A stretch of DNA of 64,000 bases from an uncultured bacterium (GTDB lineage Bacteria; Planctomycetota; Phycisphaerae; Phycisphaerales; SM1A02), in the NCBI GenBank assembly GCA_903891095.1, contig CAITDI010000035.1:1-64000 (forward strand), read 5' to 3'. The notes beneath the pieces are model-generated. The model had not been told where the DNA came from. It worked only from the letters and a program-made list of their open reading frames with translations, and did no database searches. Shown piece after piece: positions 1 through 8,016 of this stretch. The number at the start of each line of letters is the position of its first letter. Within the stretch, counting starts at the first letter, position 1. The position numbers were made by a program, and so were the translations under genes.

Positions 1-303
1 AGCCGGCGCGGGAGCGGCCTGCTTGGGCTTCTCAGCGGTCGCGCCCTCAAACGGCGGCTCGAAAGCCGCCTCGATCGACTTCTCGGCCGACGTCCCGAGG
101 GAAGTCTCGACGAGGTTCAGCGCATCGATCACGTTGGCCGGCACCGAGAGCTCGTGCGAGCCCTTGCCGCTGGCGGCAGCCGCCGGGTCGGTGGCGGCAG
201 CCGCCGGCTTCGCAGCTGCCTGCTGGTCGCCGGACTGCGCCGGCGCCTTCGCGTTCGGCGCGCCGAGCTGCTTGAGGATGTCATCGATGTTGAACCTGCC
301 CAT
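1..303 (-). CDS. Hypothetical protein, 5' part only (end of pil operon)
   Basis: The gene runs off the left edge; the first 101 codons are visible. The protein begins MGRFNIDDILKQLG, then turns Ala/Pro/Gln-rich and looks disordered. It has no signal peptide or membrane segment, so an ordinary secretin amino terminus (PilQ/GspD) is not supported, even though that gene often follows pilMNOP. I chose the ATG at 303 because GGAGG lies five bases upstream; an in-frame ATG at 315 has no such site. It lies 24 bp after the pilP-like gene and is probably the last visible gene of the operon. Function unknown. Confidence 0.55.
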   Translation of the reverse strand, partial: MGRFNIDDILKQLGAPNAKAPAQSGDQQAAAKPAAAATDPAAAASGKGSHELSVPANVIDALNLVETSLGTSAEKSIEAAFEPPFEGATAEKPKQAAPAPA

Positions 304-327
304 CCGGACCTCCATCTCAGTCAGTGG

Positions 328-1056
328 TCAATCGCGCTTGACGAGGATCTTGAACAGAGCCTCGCGCTGCAGTTCGTCGCTGTAGGTGCGGAGAACCACG
401 CCATCCGGCGTGACTTCCTTGACGGTGAACATCATGTTCGCGCCGTCGATCGAGAGCGTCTCGCCGACGCGGAGCACCTGGCCGTTGATGTGGGCCATGG
501 AGTTCGCGGCGATCGAGCTGACCATCGCCGACTGCACGCGGATCGTGCCCGCGGCCGCGGCGGCGGTCTGCTCCCACGAGGCCGAGCGCACGAAGGTCCG
601 CTCGTCGGTGCTGTTGCTCTTCGACTCGACCTTGGTCGCGGTCGCGGGAGCGCTGCGGAGCACCATCTCCTCGCCAGCGAGGATGAAGGGGTTCTTCACC
701 AGCTGCTCGCGGGGAATCTGGAACTTGTTGTACGTGTCGGGCTGCAGCGGATCGCACTTGGATTCGCTCTTGCCCTCGCGGTCCTTGAGCCAGGTCGTGA
801 TCAGGGCCTCGGCCTCGGACGGCGGAGTCGTGCTCGCGCTGGCCCGGCCGATCGCACGCATCGAGAACAGGCTGACCACCGCGATCGCCGCGACGCCCGT
901 GAAGAGCATCGCGCCGAACCCGAGGCGCCGGCGGGACGTGCCCGCTGCGACGGTGATCGCTTCCTTGCCGTCCTCGAACGAGAGCGGAATGCTCCGCGGC
1001 TCGTCGTCGGCCATGTTGGACGCGTCGTTCATGTGGGTGTTCTGGTTGGTCATCAC
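328..1056 (-). CDS. PilP-like inner-membrane/periplasmic pilus assembly protein
   Basis: The protein has about 242 residues: a short cytoplasmic amino terminus, one membrane segment near residues 45-70 (LGFGAMLFTGVAAIAVVS) and a periplasmic part. The last 70 residues (GQVLRVGETLSIDG followed by a beta-rich stretch) resemble the small beta domain of PilP/GspC-type proteins that link the inner-membrane complex to the secretin. The assignment rests mainly on its position directly after pilO. The start is GTG at 1056 or ATG at 1053; both overlap the pilO stop codon, so translation is probably coupled. It could instead be a lineage-specific pilus protein. Confidence 0.6.
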   Translation of the reverse strand: MMTNQNTHMNDASNMADDEPRSIPLSFEDGKEAITVAAGTSRRRLGFGAMLFTGVAAIAVVSLFSMRAIGRASASTTPPSEAEALITTWLKDREGKSESKCDPLQPDTYNKFQIPREQLVKNPFILAGEEMVLRSAPATATKVESKSNSTDERTFVRSASWEQTAAAAAGTIRVQSAMVSSIAANSMAHINGQVLRVGETLSIDGANMMFTVKEVTPDGVVLRTYSDELQREALFKILVKRD

Positions 1057-1655
1057 TTGCTCCGTGCTGCGTCGTCGCCAGTGTTGCCGGCGCCATCGTT
1101 GAAGTAGATGCTGAGCGTGAACTCTGCGCGCATCGCGCCGCCGACCGTGATCTGGTCGTTGTCGCGCGGACCCATGCCGAGCTTCAGGATCTTGAGCTGG
1201 TGGACGCGCGTGATGCGCGGCAGCGACTCAAGGTCGAGCAGGAACTGGTAGAAGCCGTCGAAGTTGCCCTCGATGACCGTCTTGAGCGGAAGCTCCATCG
1301 CCATGCCGGCGGGTGCGACCTTCTCGCCCTTGACCGAGCGGACCGCGAGGTCCGACTTCTGCGCGAGCTGGGTGACCTGCTCGAGGATGCGGTCGACGCC
1401 TTCGCGGTCGGGAAGCTTCTGGTTGAGCTTCTCGAGCTCCTCCTCGCGCTCCGCGATCTCGCGACCGAGGTCGCCGATGCGCGAAGTGAGGCGGTGCAGG
1501 TTCTCGAGGCGCGCGTTCTTGGTGGTGATCTCGCTGCGGGCGCGGAGGATCTCCTCGTTGCGCGGCGCGAAGACGAAGAAATACGACGCGATCGGAACGG
1601 CCATCAGGACGGCCACGAACGCCAGATCACGGAAGCCACGTTGCTGCGTACTCAT
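1053..1655 (-). CDS. pilO: Type IV pilus inner-membrane component PilO
   Basis: PilO-like protein of 200 residues. It has a membrane anchor at about residues 9-28, a coiled coil (about 30-80, rich in Glu, Arg and Leu) and a periplasmic ferredoxin-like domain with the typical FDGFYQFLLDLESLPRI stretch. In type IV pili and related type II secretion machines PilO pairs with PilN to link the cytoplasmic PilM to the secretin. The ATG at 1655 overlaps the pilN stop codon (ATGA), which fixes the start. It sits between pilN and the pilP-like gene, the canonical order. Confidence 0.8.
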   Translation of the reverse strand: MSTQQRGFRDLAFVAVLMAVPIASYFFVFAPRNEEILRARSEITTKNARLENLHRLTSRIGDLGREIAEREEELEKLNQKLPDREGVDRILEQVTQLAQKSDLAVRSVKGEKVAPAGMAMELPLKTVIEGNFDGFYQFLLDLESLPRITRVHQLKILKLGMGPRDNDQITVGGAMRAEFTLSIYFNDGAGNTGDDAARSK

Positions 1656-2575
1656 TCCTGCACCTCGTTTTCCTTGGTCGCGGGCGAAGTGCCTTCGGGC
1701 TTGGTCGCCTGCTCGTGTCCCTGCTCGACGCCCGGATCGCTGACCTGCTTCGACTCGCCACCCTCGGGAATCAGCGCGGGGCTGACCACGGGCGCGATCT
1801 CGGCGGCAGGCGTCTCGGTCGGGGCGGTGGTGATCTTCGCGCCCTGGAGCGCGCCGTTGACCAGCGGATCCTGCGGCGTGCGGATGTCCTTGAGGCCTTC
1901 CCAGCCGCGCACGTCCGCCTCGGGCTCGATGCGCATCGAGATCTTGAACTGACGGAGCGCGACGCCCTTGAGCTCCTTCTCCTCGCTGACCTCCAGGCGG
2001 ATGCCCGAGAGGAACGGAATGCGCGCGAGCGCACCCATCCAGCGGCTGACGTCGAGGTCGTCGGGAGCGACGCCCGTCACGGTGACGACCACGCGGCGGC
2101 GGACCGCCTCGGGCTTCGCCGGGGTCTCGGGCTGGGCGGGACCCTTGGTCATGCGACGCGCCTTGGCGTCGGCCTTGACCTGCGCGGCCTGCTTGTTGCT
2201 GCGGAGTTCCTCGCTCTTCATGTCGAACTCGAGCAGCGAGAGGTTCGCCGGCATCGTGTTGACCATGCACGCGAGAAGCACCGAGCGCGGAACCGGCTCG
2301 ATCAGGCCGCGCGCGAGCTCGGCCTTCTCGACCATCTGCGAGCGCATGCCCTCGAGGCGCTTCATCTCGGCGATCTGCTTCGCGGCGCTCTCGGTCTGCT
2401 CGTTGATCTGGTTCTGCTCGGAGCGGACGGCCGCCCACTGGCGGTTCGTCACCAGGAACGCGGAGAAGACCGCGCCCATGACGACGATGAACAGCACCAG
2501 CGCGACAAGTCCGCTGCGTCGTTCGCGCGCCTCGCGCACATAGTCCTCGGGAAGAAAGCTCTTCTTGCTTGGCAT
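1652..2575 (-). CDS. pilN: Type IV pilus inner-membrane component PilN
   Basis: PilN-like protein of 307 residues: short cytoplasmic tail (MPSKKSFLPEDYV, the kind of segment that docks into PilM), membrane segment at about 22-42, coiled coil, then a periplasmic domain. The carboxy-terminal 70 residues are Pro/Glu/Thr-rich and appear as an added low-complexity tail. A basic insert (KADAKARRMTKG) lies before the second half of the domain. It follows pilM by 15 bp and overlaps pilO by four bases, so the genes are surely co-transcribed. Confidence 0.78.
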   Translation of the reverse strand: MPSKKSFLPEDYVREARERRSGLVALVLFIVVMGAVFSAFLVTNRQWAAVRSEQNQINEQTESAAKQIAEMKRLEGMRSQMVEKAELARGLIEPVPRSVLLACMVNTMPANLSLLEFDMKSEELRSNKQAAQVKADAKARRMTKGPAQPETPAKPEAVRRRVVVTVTGVAPDDLDVSRWMGALARIPFLSGIRLEVSEEKELKGVALRQFKISMRIEPEADVRGWEGLKDIRTPQDPLVNGALQGAKITTAPTETPAAEIAPVVSPALIPEGGESKQVSDPGVEQGHEQATKPEGTSPATKENEVQE

Positions 2576-2590
2576 CGGATTCCTCGTAGA

Positions 2591-3856
2591 TCAGAGGTCG
2601 GTAGGCGAAGAGGCAAGGCCGCATGCGACGGCCCACCCCGGATGAGGGGACTGGGGATCGGGAAGGCCCATCGGAGCCTTTCCGCTGGTGAGAAAGCGCG
2701 CCATCGGATCGCCGACCTTGGCAGGCAGGCGGAGGCCCGAAGCGAGCGACTGGCAGAGACCCGTGTCACGGGCCTCGCCGCCGAGGAACACGACGCGGTC
2801 GATCCGCGTGTCGCGGAAGAGCGTGCCGTGGTAGCGGGTGCACATGCTGAGTTCGTCGGCGAGGCTCTCGACGGTCTCGCGCGCCTCGTTGGTGACGCTG
2901 CGCGTGGGATCGGCCGGAAGCGGCGAGCCGAGCGCGGGCGCGCTCGAAGTTCCGCGGCGGTCGACGGCGGTGACCATGCCGACGCCGTCGTTGCCCGAGT
3001 CGTCGCCGTTCACCTTGGTGACGGCGGCGCGCAGGATCGCCATGCCGCCGTCGGCCGAGGCCGCGGCTGCGTGGTTGTACTGGTTCGGCGCGCCGATGCG
3101 GATCGGCTTGATGCCCTCGGCGAGGCGCGCGGCGCGTGCGTCGGCGAGCGAGCAGCGGCGCGTCTCGGCGATGCGCGCATCGAGCGTGCGGCCGGCGATC
3201 GTGATCGACTTGGCGAACACGAGCTTGGAGCCGTGGCAGATCGCGACCTTGGTGCCGCCGTAGCCGAGATCGACGTACATCGTGGTGATGCTCTCGTCCT
3301 CAGCGCGGCGGTTGACGTGATCGAACGCGTGGACGAGCGCGGAGATCTCTCCGTGCACGCCGACGACGGACAGCTTGGCGCGGCGGGCGAGGTCGACGTA
3401 GCGCATCACGTCCTCGCGCGACATGGCGAAGGCGATGTGCTCGACCTTGGCGGTTCCGTCGCGGCTGGTCTCGCACACCGAGTTGGTGCGCACGACGAGC
3501 GCCGAAGGATCGCAGCCAAGCGCGATGGCGATCTGCAGGCGGATCACGCTCTCGGCGCGCTCGGCCTCGGCCGCAGGCACGCCGATGTGCTGGACAAGCA
3601 TGTGCTGCGAGAACGGCGCAAGCACCAGGCGGCTGCCGCGGAACCCGTTCTCGCGAAGCGTCTCGGGGAACTGGCGCGCAAGGTGCTCGAAGCGTTCCTC
3701 GACCGGACGGGCGCGAAGCTCGTCGCTGAACGGGATGAACGCGCAGGCGCTCACCGACGGCGTGTCGCCACCGGTTGCCTGCAGGAGCTTGACGCCGGAG
3801 CTTCCGAAGTCTGCGAGGATTGGTGATTGATTCGAGCGGAACATGCCGAAGGGCAT
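2591..3856 (-). CDS. pilM: Type IV pilus assembly ATPase-fold protein PilM
   Basis: Actin/FtsA-fold protein of 421 residues. The phosphate-1 motif DFGSSGVKLL is at residues 16-25, phosphate-2 (VDLGYGGTKVAI) near 195, and the adenosine motif FLGGEARD near 357. An Ala/Asp/Gly-rich insert of about 55 residues (roughly 266-320) breaks the fold and looks like a loop. PilM binds the amino terminus of PilN in the cytoplasm. I chose the ATG at 3856 because GGGAGG lies eight bases upstream; the open frame extends to 3928 but that segment does not resemble the family. It is the first gene of the operon; the promoter should lie in 3857-4071. Confidence 0.82.
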   Translation of the reverse strand: MPFGMFRSNQSPILADFGSSGVKLLQATGGDTPSVSACAFIPFSDELRARPVEERFEHLARQFPETLRENGFRGSRLVLAPFSQHMLVQHIGVPAAEAERAESVIRLQIAIALGCDPSALVVRTNSVCETSRDGTAKVEHIAFAMSREDVMRYVDLARRAKLSVVGVHGEISALVHAFDHVNRRAEDESITTMYVDLGYGGTKVAICHGSKLVFAKSITIAGRTLDARIAETRRCSLADARAARLAEGIKPIRIGAPNQYNHAAAASADGGMAILRAAVTKVNGDDSGNDGVGMVTAVDRRGTSSAPALGSPLPADPTRSVTNEARETVESLADELSMCTRYHGTLFRDTRIDRVVFLGGEARDTGLCQSLASGLRLPAKVGDPMARFLTSGKAPMGLPDPQSPHPGWAVACGLASSPTDL

Positions 3857-4071
3857 CGCGACGACCTCCCAAGCGAGGGACTGAATCCGGGAAACGGGTC
3901 CGGACGCTCGGTGATCGGTCAGAAACAAGGACGAAGTGAGGCGCCTGCCCGAGAAGCGCGACGAAGCCGCCGCGCTACGCGTTGCAGAGCGAAATCACCC
4001 GTGGTTCACAATGGTTGAGGGCGGCGAAGCACGCCGATAATGGGCGCGGCCAGCCTGCGCCATCCGTGCGG

Positions 4072-5403
4072 TCACGATCCGCGCGCGGCCTTGATCGCGG
4101 CCACAACCGTCGCAAGCGGCACGACCTGCTGCGTTCCCGCATCGAGGTCCTTGAGCGCGACACTGCCTTCGGCGAGCTCCGCTCCGAGAATCACCGCCAT
4201 GCGCGCGCGGTTCTTCCCCGCATCGCCGAGAAGCTTGCCGACATTGCGCGTGGCCTTGGAGCTCGAGCGCGCGTGCAGCCCCTGCCGCCGCAGCGACATC
4301 ACGAGCCGCGGGAGCTCCGCGTCGGCAAGCTCGCCGCCCGCGGAGATCACGAACACATCGGGCCGCGGCATGAGCGTCGCGCCGTCCTCAGGGAGCAGCT
4401 TGCGGTCGCGCAGGACGTTCGCGAGCACGACATCGCCCATGCCGAAGCCGCAGGCGGGCATCTTGGGGCCGCCGAACAGTTCGACGAGACCGTCGTAGCG
4501 GCCGCCCCCTGCCACCGCGCGCTCGGCGCCGGAGATCTCGTGGACCTCGAACACCGTGCCCGTGTAGTACGCGAGTCCGCGCACGATGCCGACGTCGACC
4601 GAGCACCAGTCGAGGATGCCCGCGCGGTCAGCGGCGGCGCGGACTTCGTCGAGCGCGGCGAATTCCTCGACGGAGACGCCGATCTTCGCCGCGAGCGCGG
4701 TGAGCGGATCGGACAGCCGCTGCGTGGCGCGCGCGGCGGTGTCGAAGCGCGCGACGGCGTCAGTGGAAAGTCCGAGCGCGGAGGCACGCTGTGCGAATTC
4801 TTCCGGCTTGAGCTTGTCGCGACGGTCGAGCAGCGTCATCGCGTCGGCGGATTTCTCGGCCGAAACGCCGAGCGCGCCGAGCATGCGCGCGATCGCCACG
4901 CGGTGCGAGAGCCGCACCTGCACGTCGTTCGGCGTGAGGCCGAGCCGCTCGAGCGCGAGGATCGCGCAGGAGATCACGTCGATGTCGGTCGCCGCGCCCT
5001 CGACGCCGCAGACGTCGATGTTCCACTGCACGAACTCGCGCAGGCGCCCGCGCTGCGGACGCTCGGCGCGGAACATGTTCGGGATCGCGAACCACTTGAC
5101 CGGCACCGGCAGCGAACCCGCGCGCGCCGCGACCATGCGCGCGAGCGTGGGCGTGAACTCGGGACGCAGGGCGTAGTCGTTCTCGCCGCCCGCGCGGCGG
5201 AAGCTGAAGAGCTCGTTCACGATGCCTTCGCCCGACTTCGCCGTGTAGAGCTCAAGGTGCTCGAAGGTCGGGCCCTCGACCTCGTCGAAGCCGCAGTCGA
5301 TGGACGCGCTGCGCCACGCGTTCTCGATGTGCCTGCGCACGGCGAGGTCGCCTGGATAGAAGTCGCGCGTGCCCTTCGGAGCCTGGTAGGAGTGAGAAGC
5401 CAT
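4072..5403 (-). CDS. hisS: Histidine--tRNA ligase
   Basis: Class II histidyl-tRNA synthetase of 443 residues, close to the usual length. It starts with the family hallmark PKGTRDFYP, has motif 2 at about 111-124 (FRAERPQRGRLREF, where most homologues have FRHERPQ), the histidine-binding motif GLAYYTGTVFE near 276-286, GGGRYDGL near 299 and a carboxy-terminal anticodon-binding domain. It attaches histidine to tRNA-His in the cytoplasm. There is no Shine-Dalgarno sequence; instead TACTCT lies nine bases before the ATG, suggesting a leaderless mRNA. Confidence 0.95.
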   Translation of the reverse strand: MASHSYQAPKGTRDFYPGDLAVRRHIENAWRSASIDCGFDEVEGPTFEHLELYTAKSGEGIVNELFSFRRAGGENDYALRPEFTPTLARMVAARAGSLPVPVKWFAIPNMFRAERPQRGRLREFVQWNIDVCGVEGAATDIDVISCAILALERLGLTPNDVQVRLSHRVAIARMLGALGVSAEKSADAMTLLDRRDKLKPEEFAQRASALGLSTDAVARFDTAARATQRLSDPLTALAAKIGVSVEEFAALDEVRAAADRAGILDWCSVDVGIVRGLAYYTGTVFEVHEISGAERAVAGGGRYDGLVELFGGPKMPACGFGMGDVVLANVLRDRKLLPEDGATLMPRPDVFVISAGGELADAELPRLVMSLRRQGLHARSSSKATRNVGKLLGDAGKNRARMAVILGAELAEGSVALKDLDAGTQQVVPLATVVAAIKAARGS

Positions 5404-5412
5404 CGTCAGCGG

Positions 5413-5418
5413 AGAGTA
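5413..5418 (-). promoter_or_regulatory. Putative -10 box for leaderless hisS
   Basis: TACTCT on the minus strand, followed by a nine-base GC-rich spacer and the hisS ATG. No ribosome binding site is visible between them. Confidence 0.45.
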
Positions 5419-5428
5419 CCGCCAACCG

Positions 5429-6016
5429 TCACGCCGTGGCGCGCTTCGACTTGGGCAGGATGAACGCGATCACGGCGGCGCACAGCGTCCAGCCGATCAC
5501 GGTGTCGAACCACTCCGCGAGCGCGAATCCGTTGGGCAGGTGGAAGAAGTTCCACGACACGCCCCACGTCGCCGTCGCCATGAACGCCGCGACCGTGAAG
5601 CCGAGGAACACCCTGCGCACGAAGCCCCCCGCCACCGCCGACAGGATGCACGCGAACAGCAGCGACGCGCCGAACTCGATGCCGAAGCCGCGCACGAGCT
5701 CCTTGACCTCGATCGGCGCGAGCCCGTCGCGGCGCACGAGCACGAGCGCGGTCGGTCCGTCCTTGAGGCGCTTCTCGAACGCGTCCCACTGCGCCTTGCC
5801 TTCGGGCGTCGACTGATCGCACTCGCTCGGCTTGGGCATGCGGGGAATGAAGTACGCGCCGTCCTGCGGGAACTGCGCGCGGATCGTGTCGTGCGCGGCG
5901 ACCTCGTCGGTGGTCTTCGCGAACGCAAAGCCCCAGATGTCGGCCGCGGCCCACGCCGTGAAACCCCACATGAAGACGACGACGGCACCGACGAGCGCAG
6001 CGAGCAGATGACGCAT
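5429..6016 (-). CDS. Hypothetical membrane protein
   Basis: Protein of 195 residues that I do not recognise. It has an amino-terminal membrane segment or signal anchor (LLAALVGAVVVFMWGFTAWAA), a soluble loop of about 80 residues with charged and Pro-rich stretches (GPTALVLVRRDG), and three further hydrophobic segments near residues 112-130, 135-152 and 170-190. The ATG at 6016 was chosen because GGAGG lies four bases upstream. It ends 25 bp before hisS and could be read through into it, although hisS also appears to have its own promoter. Confidence 0.65.
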   Translation of the reverse strand: MRHLLAALVGAVVVFMWGFTAWAAADIWGFAFAKTTDEVAAHDTIRAQFPQDGAYFIPRMPKPSECDQSTPEGKAQWDAFEKRLKDGPTALVLVRRDGLAPIEVKELVRGFGIEFGASLLFACILSAVAGGFVRRVFLGFTVAAFMATATWGVSWNFFHLPNGFALAEWFDTVIGWTLCAAVIAFILPKSKRATA

Positions 6017-6069
6017 GGATCCTCCGTTGTTGGACGTGCCCTGAACGCGCAAACTAGCGAAAAGAACAA

Positions 6070-6091
6070 GGCGCCCGCATGCGGGCGCCTC
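6070..6091 (-). terminator. Intrinsic terminator after the acyl-CoA mutase gene
   Basis: A perfect 22-bp palindrome with arms AGGCGCCCG/CGGGCGCCT, followed on the minus strand by TTGTTCTTTTC. It lies 64 bp after the mutase stop codon and before the membrane-protein gene, separating the two transcription units. Confidence 0.8.
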
Positions 6092-6154
6092 GTGAAGTCT
6101 CAACTTGCTGGGAAACGCCTGCAAATCAGGCGTTTTCACCATGCCGACGCCGGC

Positions 6155-7837
6155 TCACCACTCCGGTCCGCCCGAGTACCGGCCAAACACATCCGCCATC
6201 GCCTGCACCTGCTCGCCGAGCGTGCAGCGCGCGAGCGACGCATCGACCAGCGCGGGCATGACGTTCTCGCCCTTGCGCGCCGACTCGCGGATCGCGTTGA
6301 GCGCGCGCTTGACGTCGTCGTTCGAACGCGACTTGCGCATCTTCGCCATGCGCTCGCACTGCTCGGTCTCGACGGTGTGCGGGATCTCGAGGATCTCGAC
6401 CTGCTTCTCGTCGTTGCCGTCGGTGTAGGCGTTCATGCCGACCACGATGCGGTCGCCCGCCTCCATCTCCTGGCCAAAGCGGTAGCTCGCCTCGGCGATC
6501 GAGCGGCGGAAGTAGCCCTTGTGGATGCCCGCCACGACGCCGCCCATGTCGTCGATCTCCTTGATGATCGTGTTGGCGTCCTTCTCCATCTGGTCGGTGA
6601 GCGCCTCGACAAACCACGAGCCGCCGAGCGGATCGACCGTGCGGTGGACGCCAGACTCATGCGCGATGATCTGCTGCGTGCGGAGCGCGACGCGCACCGC
6701 CTGCTCGGTGGGCAGGCCGAGCGTCTCGTCCATCGAGTCCGTGTGCAGGCTCTGGCAGCCGCCGAGCACGCCCGCGAGCGCCTGCATCGCGACGCGCACG
6801 ATGTTGTTGAGCGGCTGCTGCTCGGTGAGCGAGCAACCCGCGGTCTGCACGTGCGTGCGCATGAGGAGCGAGCGCTCGCTCTTGGCGCCGTAGCGCTCCT
6901 TCATCGCCTTGGCCCAGATGCGGCGCGCGGCGCGGAGTTTGCAGATCTCCTCGAAGAACTCGTTGTGGCTGTTGAAGAAGAACGACAGGCGAGGGCCGAA
7001 GCCGTCGACGTCGAGGCCGCGCTTCATGCACTCCTCGACGTACTCCATGCCGTCGCGCAGCGTGAACGCGAGCTCCTGCGTGGCGGACGAGCCGGCCTCG
7101 CGGATGTGGTAGCCCGAGATCGACACCGAGTTCCACTTGGGCAGGTGCTGCGACGCGAATTCGATCGTGTCGACCACGAGCTTGACATGCGGCTCGGGCG
7201 GATAGATGAACTCGTTCTGCGCGTGGAACTCCTTGAGGATGTCGTTCTGCAGCGTGCCGCCGAGCGAGGTCCACGGGATGTTGCGCTCCTTGGCGTGCGC
7301 GAGATACATGCCCCAGATCACCGCGGCGGGCGCGTTGATCGTCTGCGAGACGGTCACCTCGCCGATCGGAATGTCGGCGTAGAGGCGGTGCATGTCCTCG
7401 ATCGACGCGATGGCGACGCCGCAGCGGCCGACCTCGCCCGCCGACAGCGGATCGTCGGAATCGCGGCCCATGAGCGTCGGCAGGTCGAACGCGGTCGAGA
7501 GGCCGGTGTTGGCCTTCGTGCCCTTCGCGTTCTCGAGCAGGTACTTGAAGCGGTTGTTGGTGTCGTCGGCCGAGCCGAAGCCCGCGAACTGGCGCATGGT
7601 CCAGAGGCGCGAGCGGTACATCGTCTTGTGCACGCCGCGCGTGAACGGGTACTGCCCCGCTTCGCCGATGCGCGCGTGCGGCTTGGTCGGATCGGCCGGA
7701 TCGTGCGTGAGCACGGTCTCGGGGCCGTAGCGCTCGCCGACGACGTAGCCGGAGATCGTGACGGTCTCGGGGTCGACCTTCGACGAGGTCGAGGAGGATG
7801 CGGCGCTGGCTGCTGCGTGGCTGTTCGCGGTGGTCAT
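6155..7837 (-). CDS. B12-dependent acyl-CoA mutase large subunit (isobutyryl-CoA mutase-like)
   Basis: Catalytic chain of a coenzyme-B12 acyl-CoA mutase, 560 residues, with no B12-binding domain, so it needs a separate small subunit that is not in this window. The TIM-barrel signatures are clear (YPFTRG near 63, AFDLPT near 116, SLTEQ, DPLGGSWFVE). At the two positions that set substrate choice in characterised enzymes, methylmalonyl-CoA mutase has Tyr89 and Arg207; here they are Phe84 (MRQFAGF) and Gln207 (LKEFHAQNE), the pair found in isobutyryl-CoA mutase. His244 is kept (SISGYH). Many pipelines would call this methylmalonyl-CoA mutase; I think that is likely wrong. Start ATG 7837 with AGAGGA seven bases upstream. 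Divergent from the helicase gene. Confidence 0.85.
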   Translation of the reverse strand: MTTANSHAAASAASSSTSSKVDPETVTISGYVVGERYGPETVLTHDPADPTKPHARIGEAGQYPFTRGVHKTMYRSRLWTMRQFAGFGSADDTNNRFKYLLENAKGTKANTGLSTAFDLPTLMGRDSDDPLSAGEVGRCGVAIASIEDMHRLYADIPIGEVTVSQTINAPAAVIWGMYLAHAKERNIPWTSLGGTLQNDILKEFHAQNEFIYPPEPHVKLVVDTIEFASQHLPKWNSVSISGYHIREAGSSATQELAFTLRDGMEYVEECMKRGLDVDGFGPRLSFFFNSHNEFFEEICKLRAARRIWAKAMKERYGAKSERSLLMRTHVQTAGCSLTEQQPLNNIVRVAMQALAGVLGGCQSLHTDSMDETLGLPTEQAVRVALRTQQIIAHESGVHRTVDPLGGSWFVEALTDQMEKDANTIIKEIDDMGGVVAGIHKGYFRRSIAEASYRFGQEMEAGDRIVVGMNAYTDGNDEKQVEILEIPHTVETEQCERMAKMRKSRSNDDVKRALNAIRESARKGENVMPALVDASLARCTLGEQVQAMADVFGRYSGGPEW

Positions 7838-8016
7838 GCGGGGGTCCTCTGTCGCGTCGCGGGCGGATGCCAGCGAAGTCACGGAGAATAGCACCTCAGG
7901 CGGTCGCTTCCATGCGGTGCAGGTGCGCGGCCCATGCTCGATCGGCTGCAGATAACCCCGCGCGGCGCGGGCGCTGCGTCCTGCGGAGCGCCGCGAGATC
8001 GCCATAATGCGCCCCC

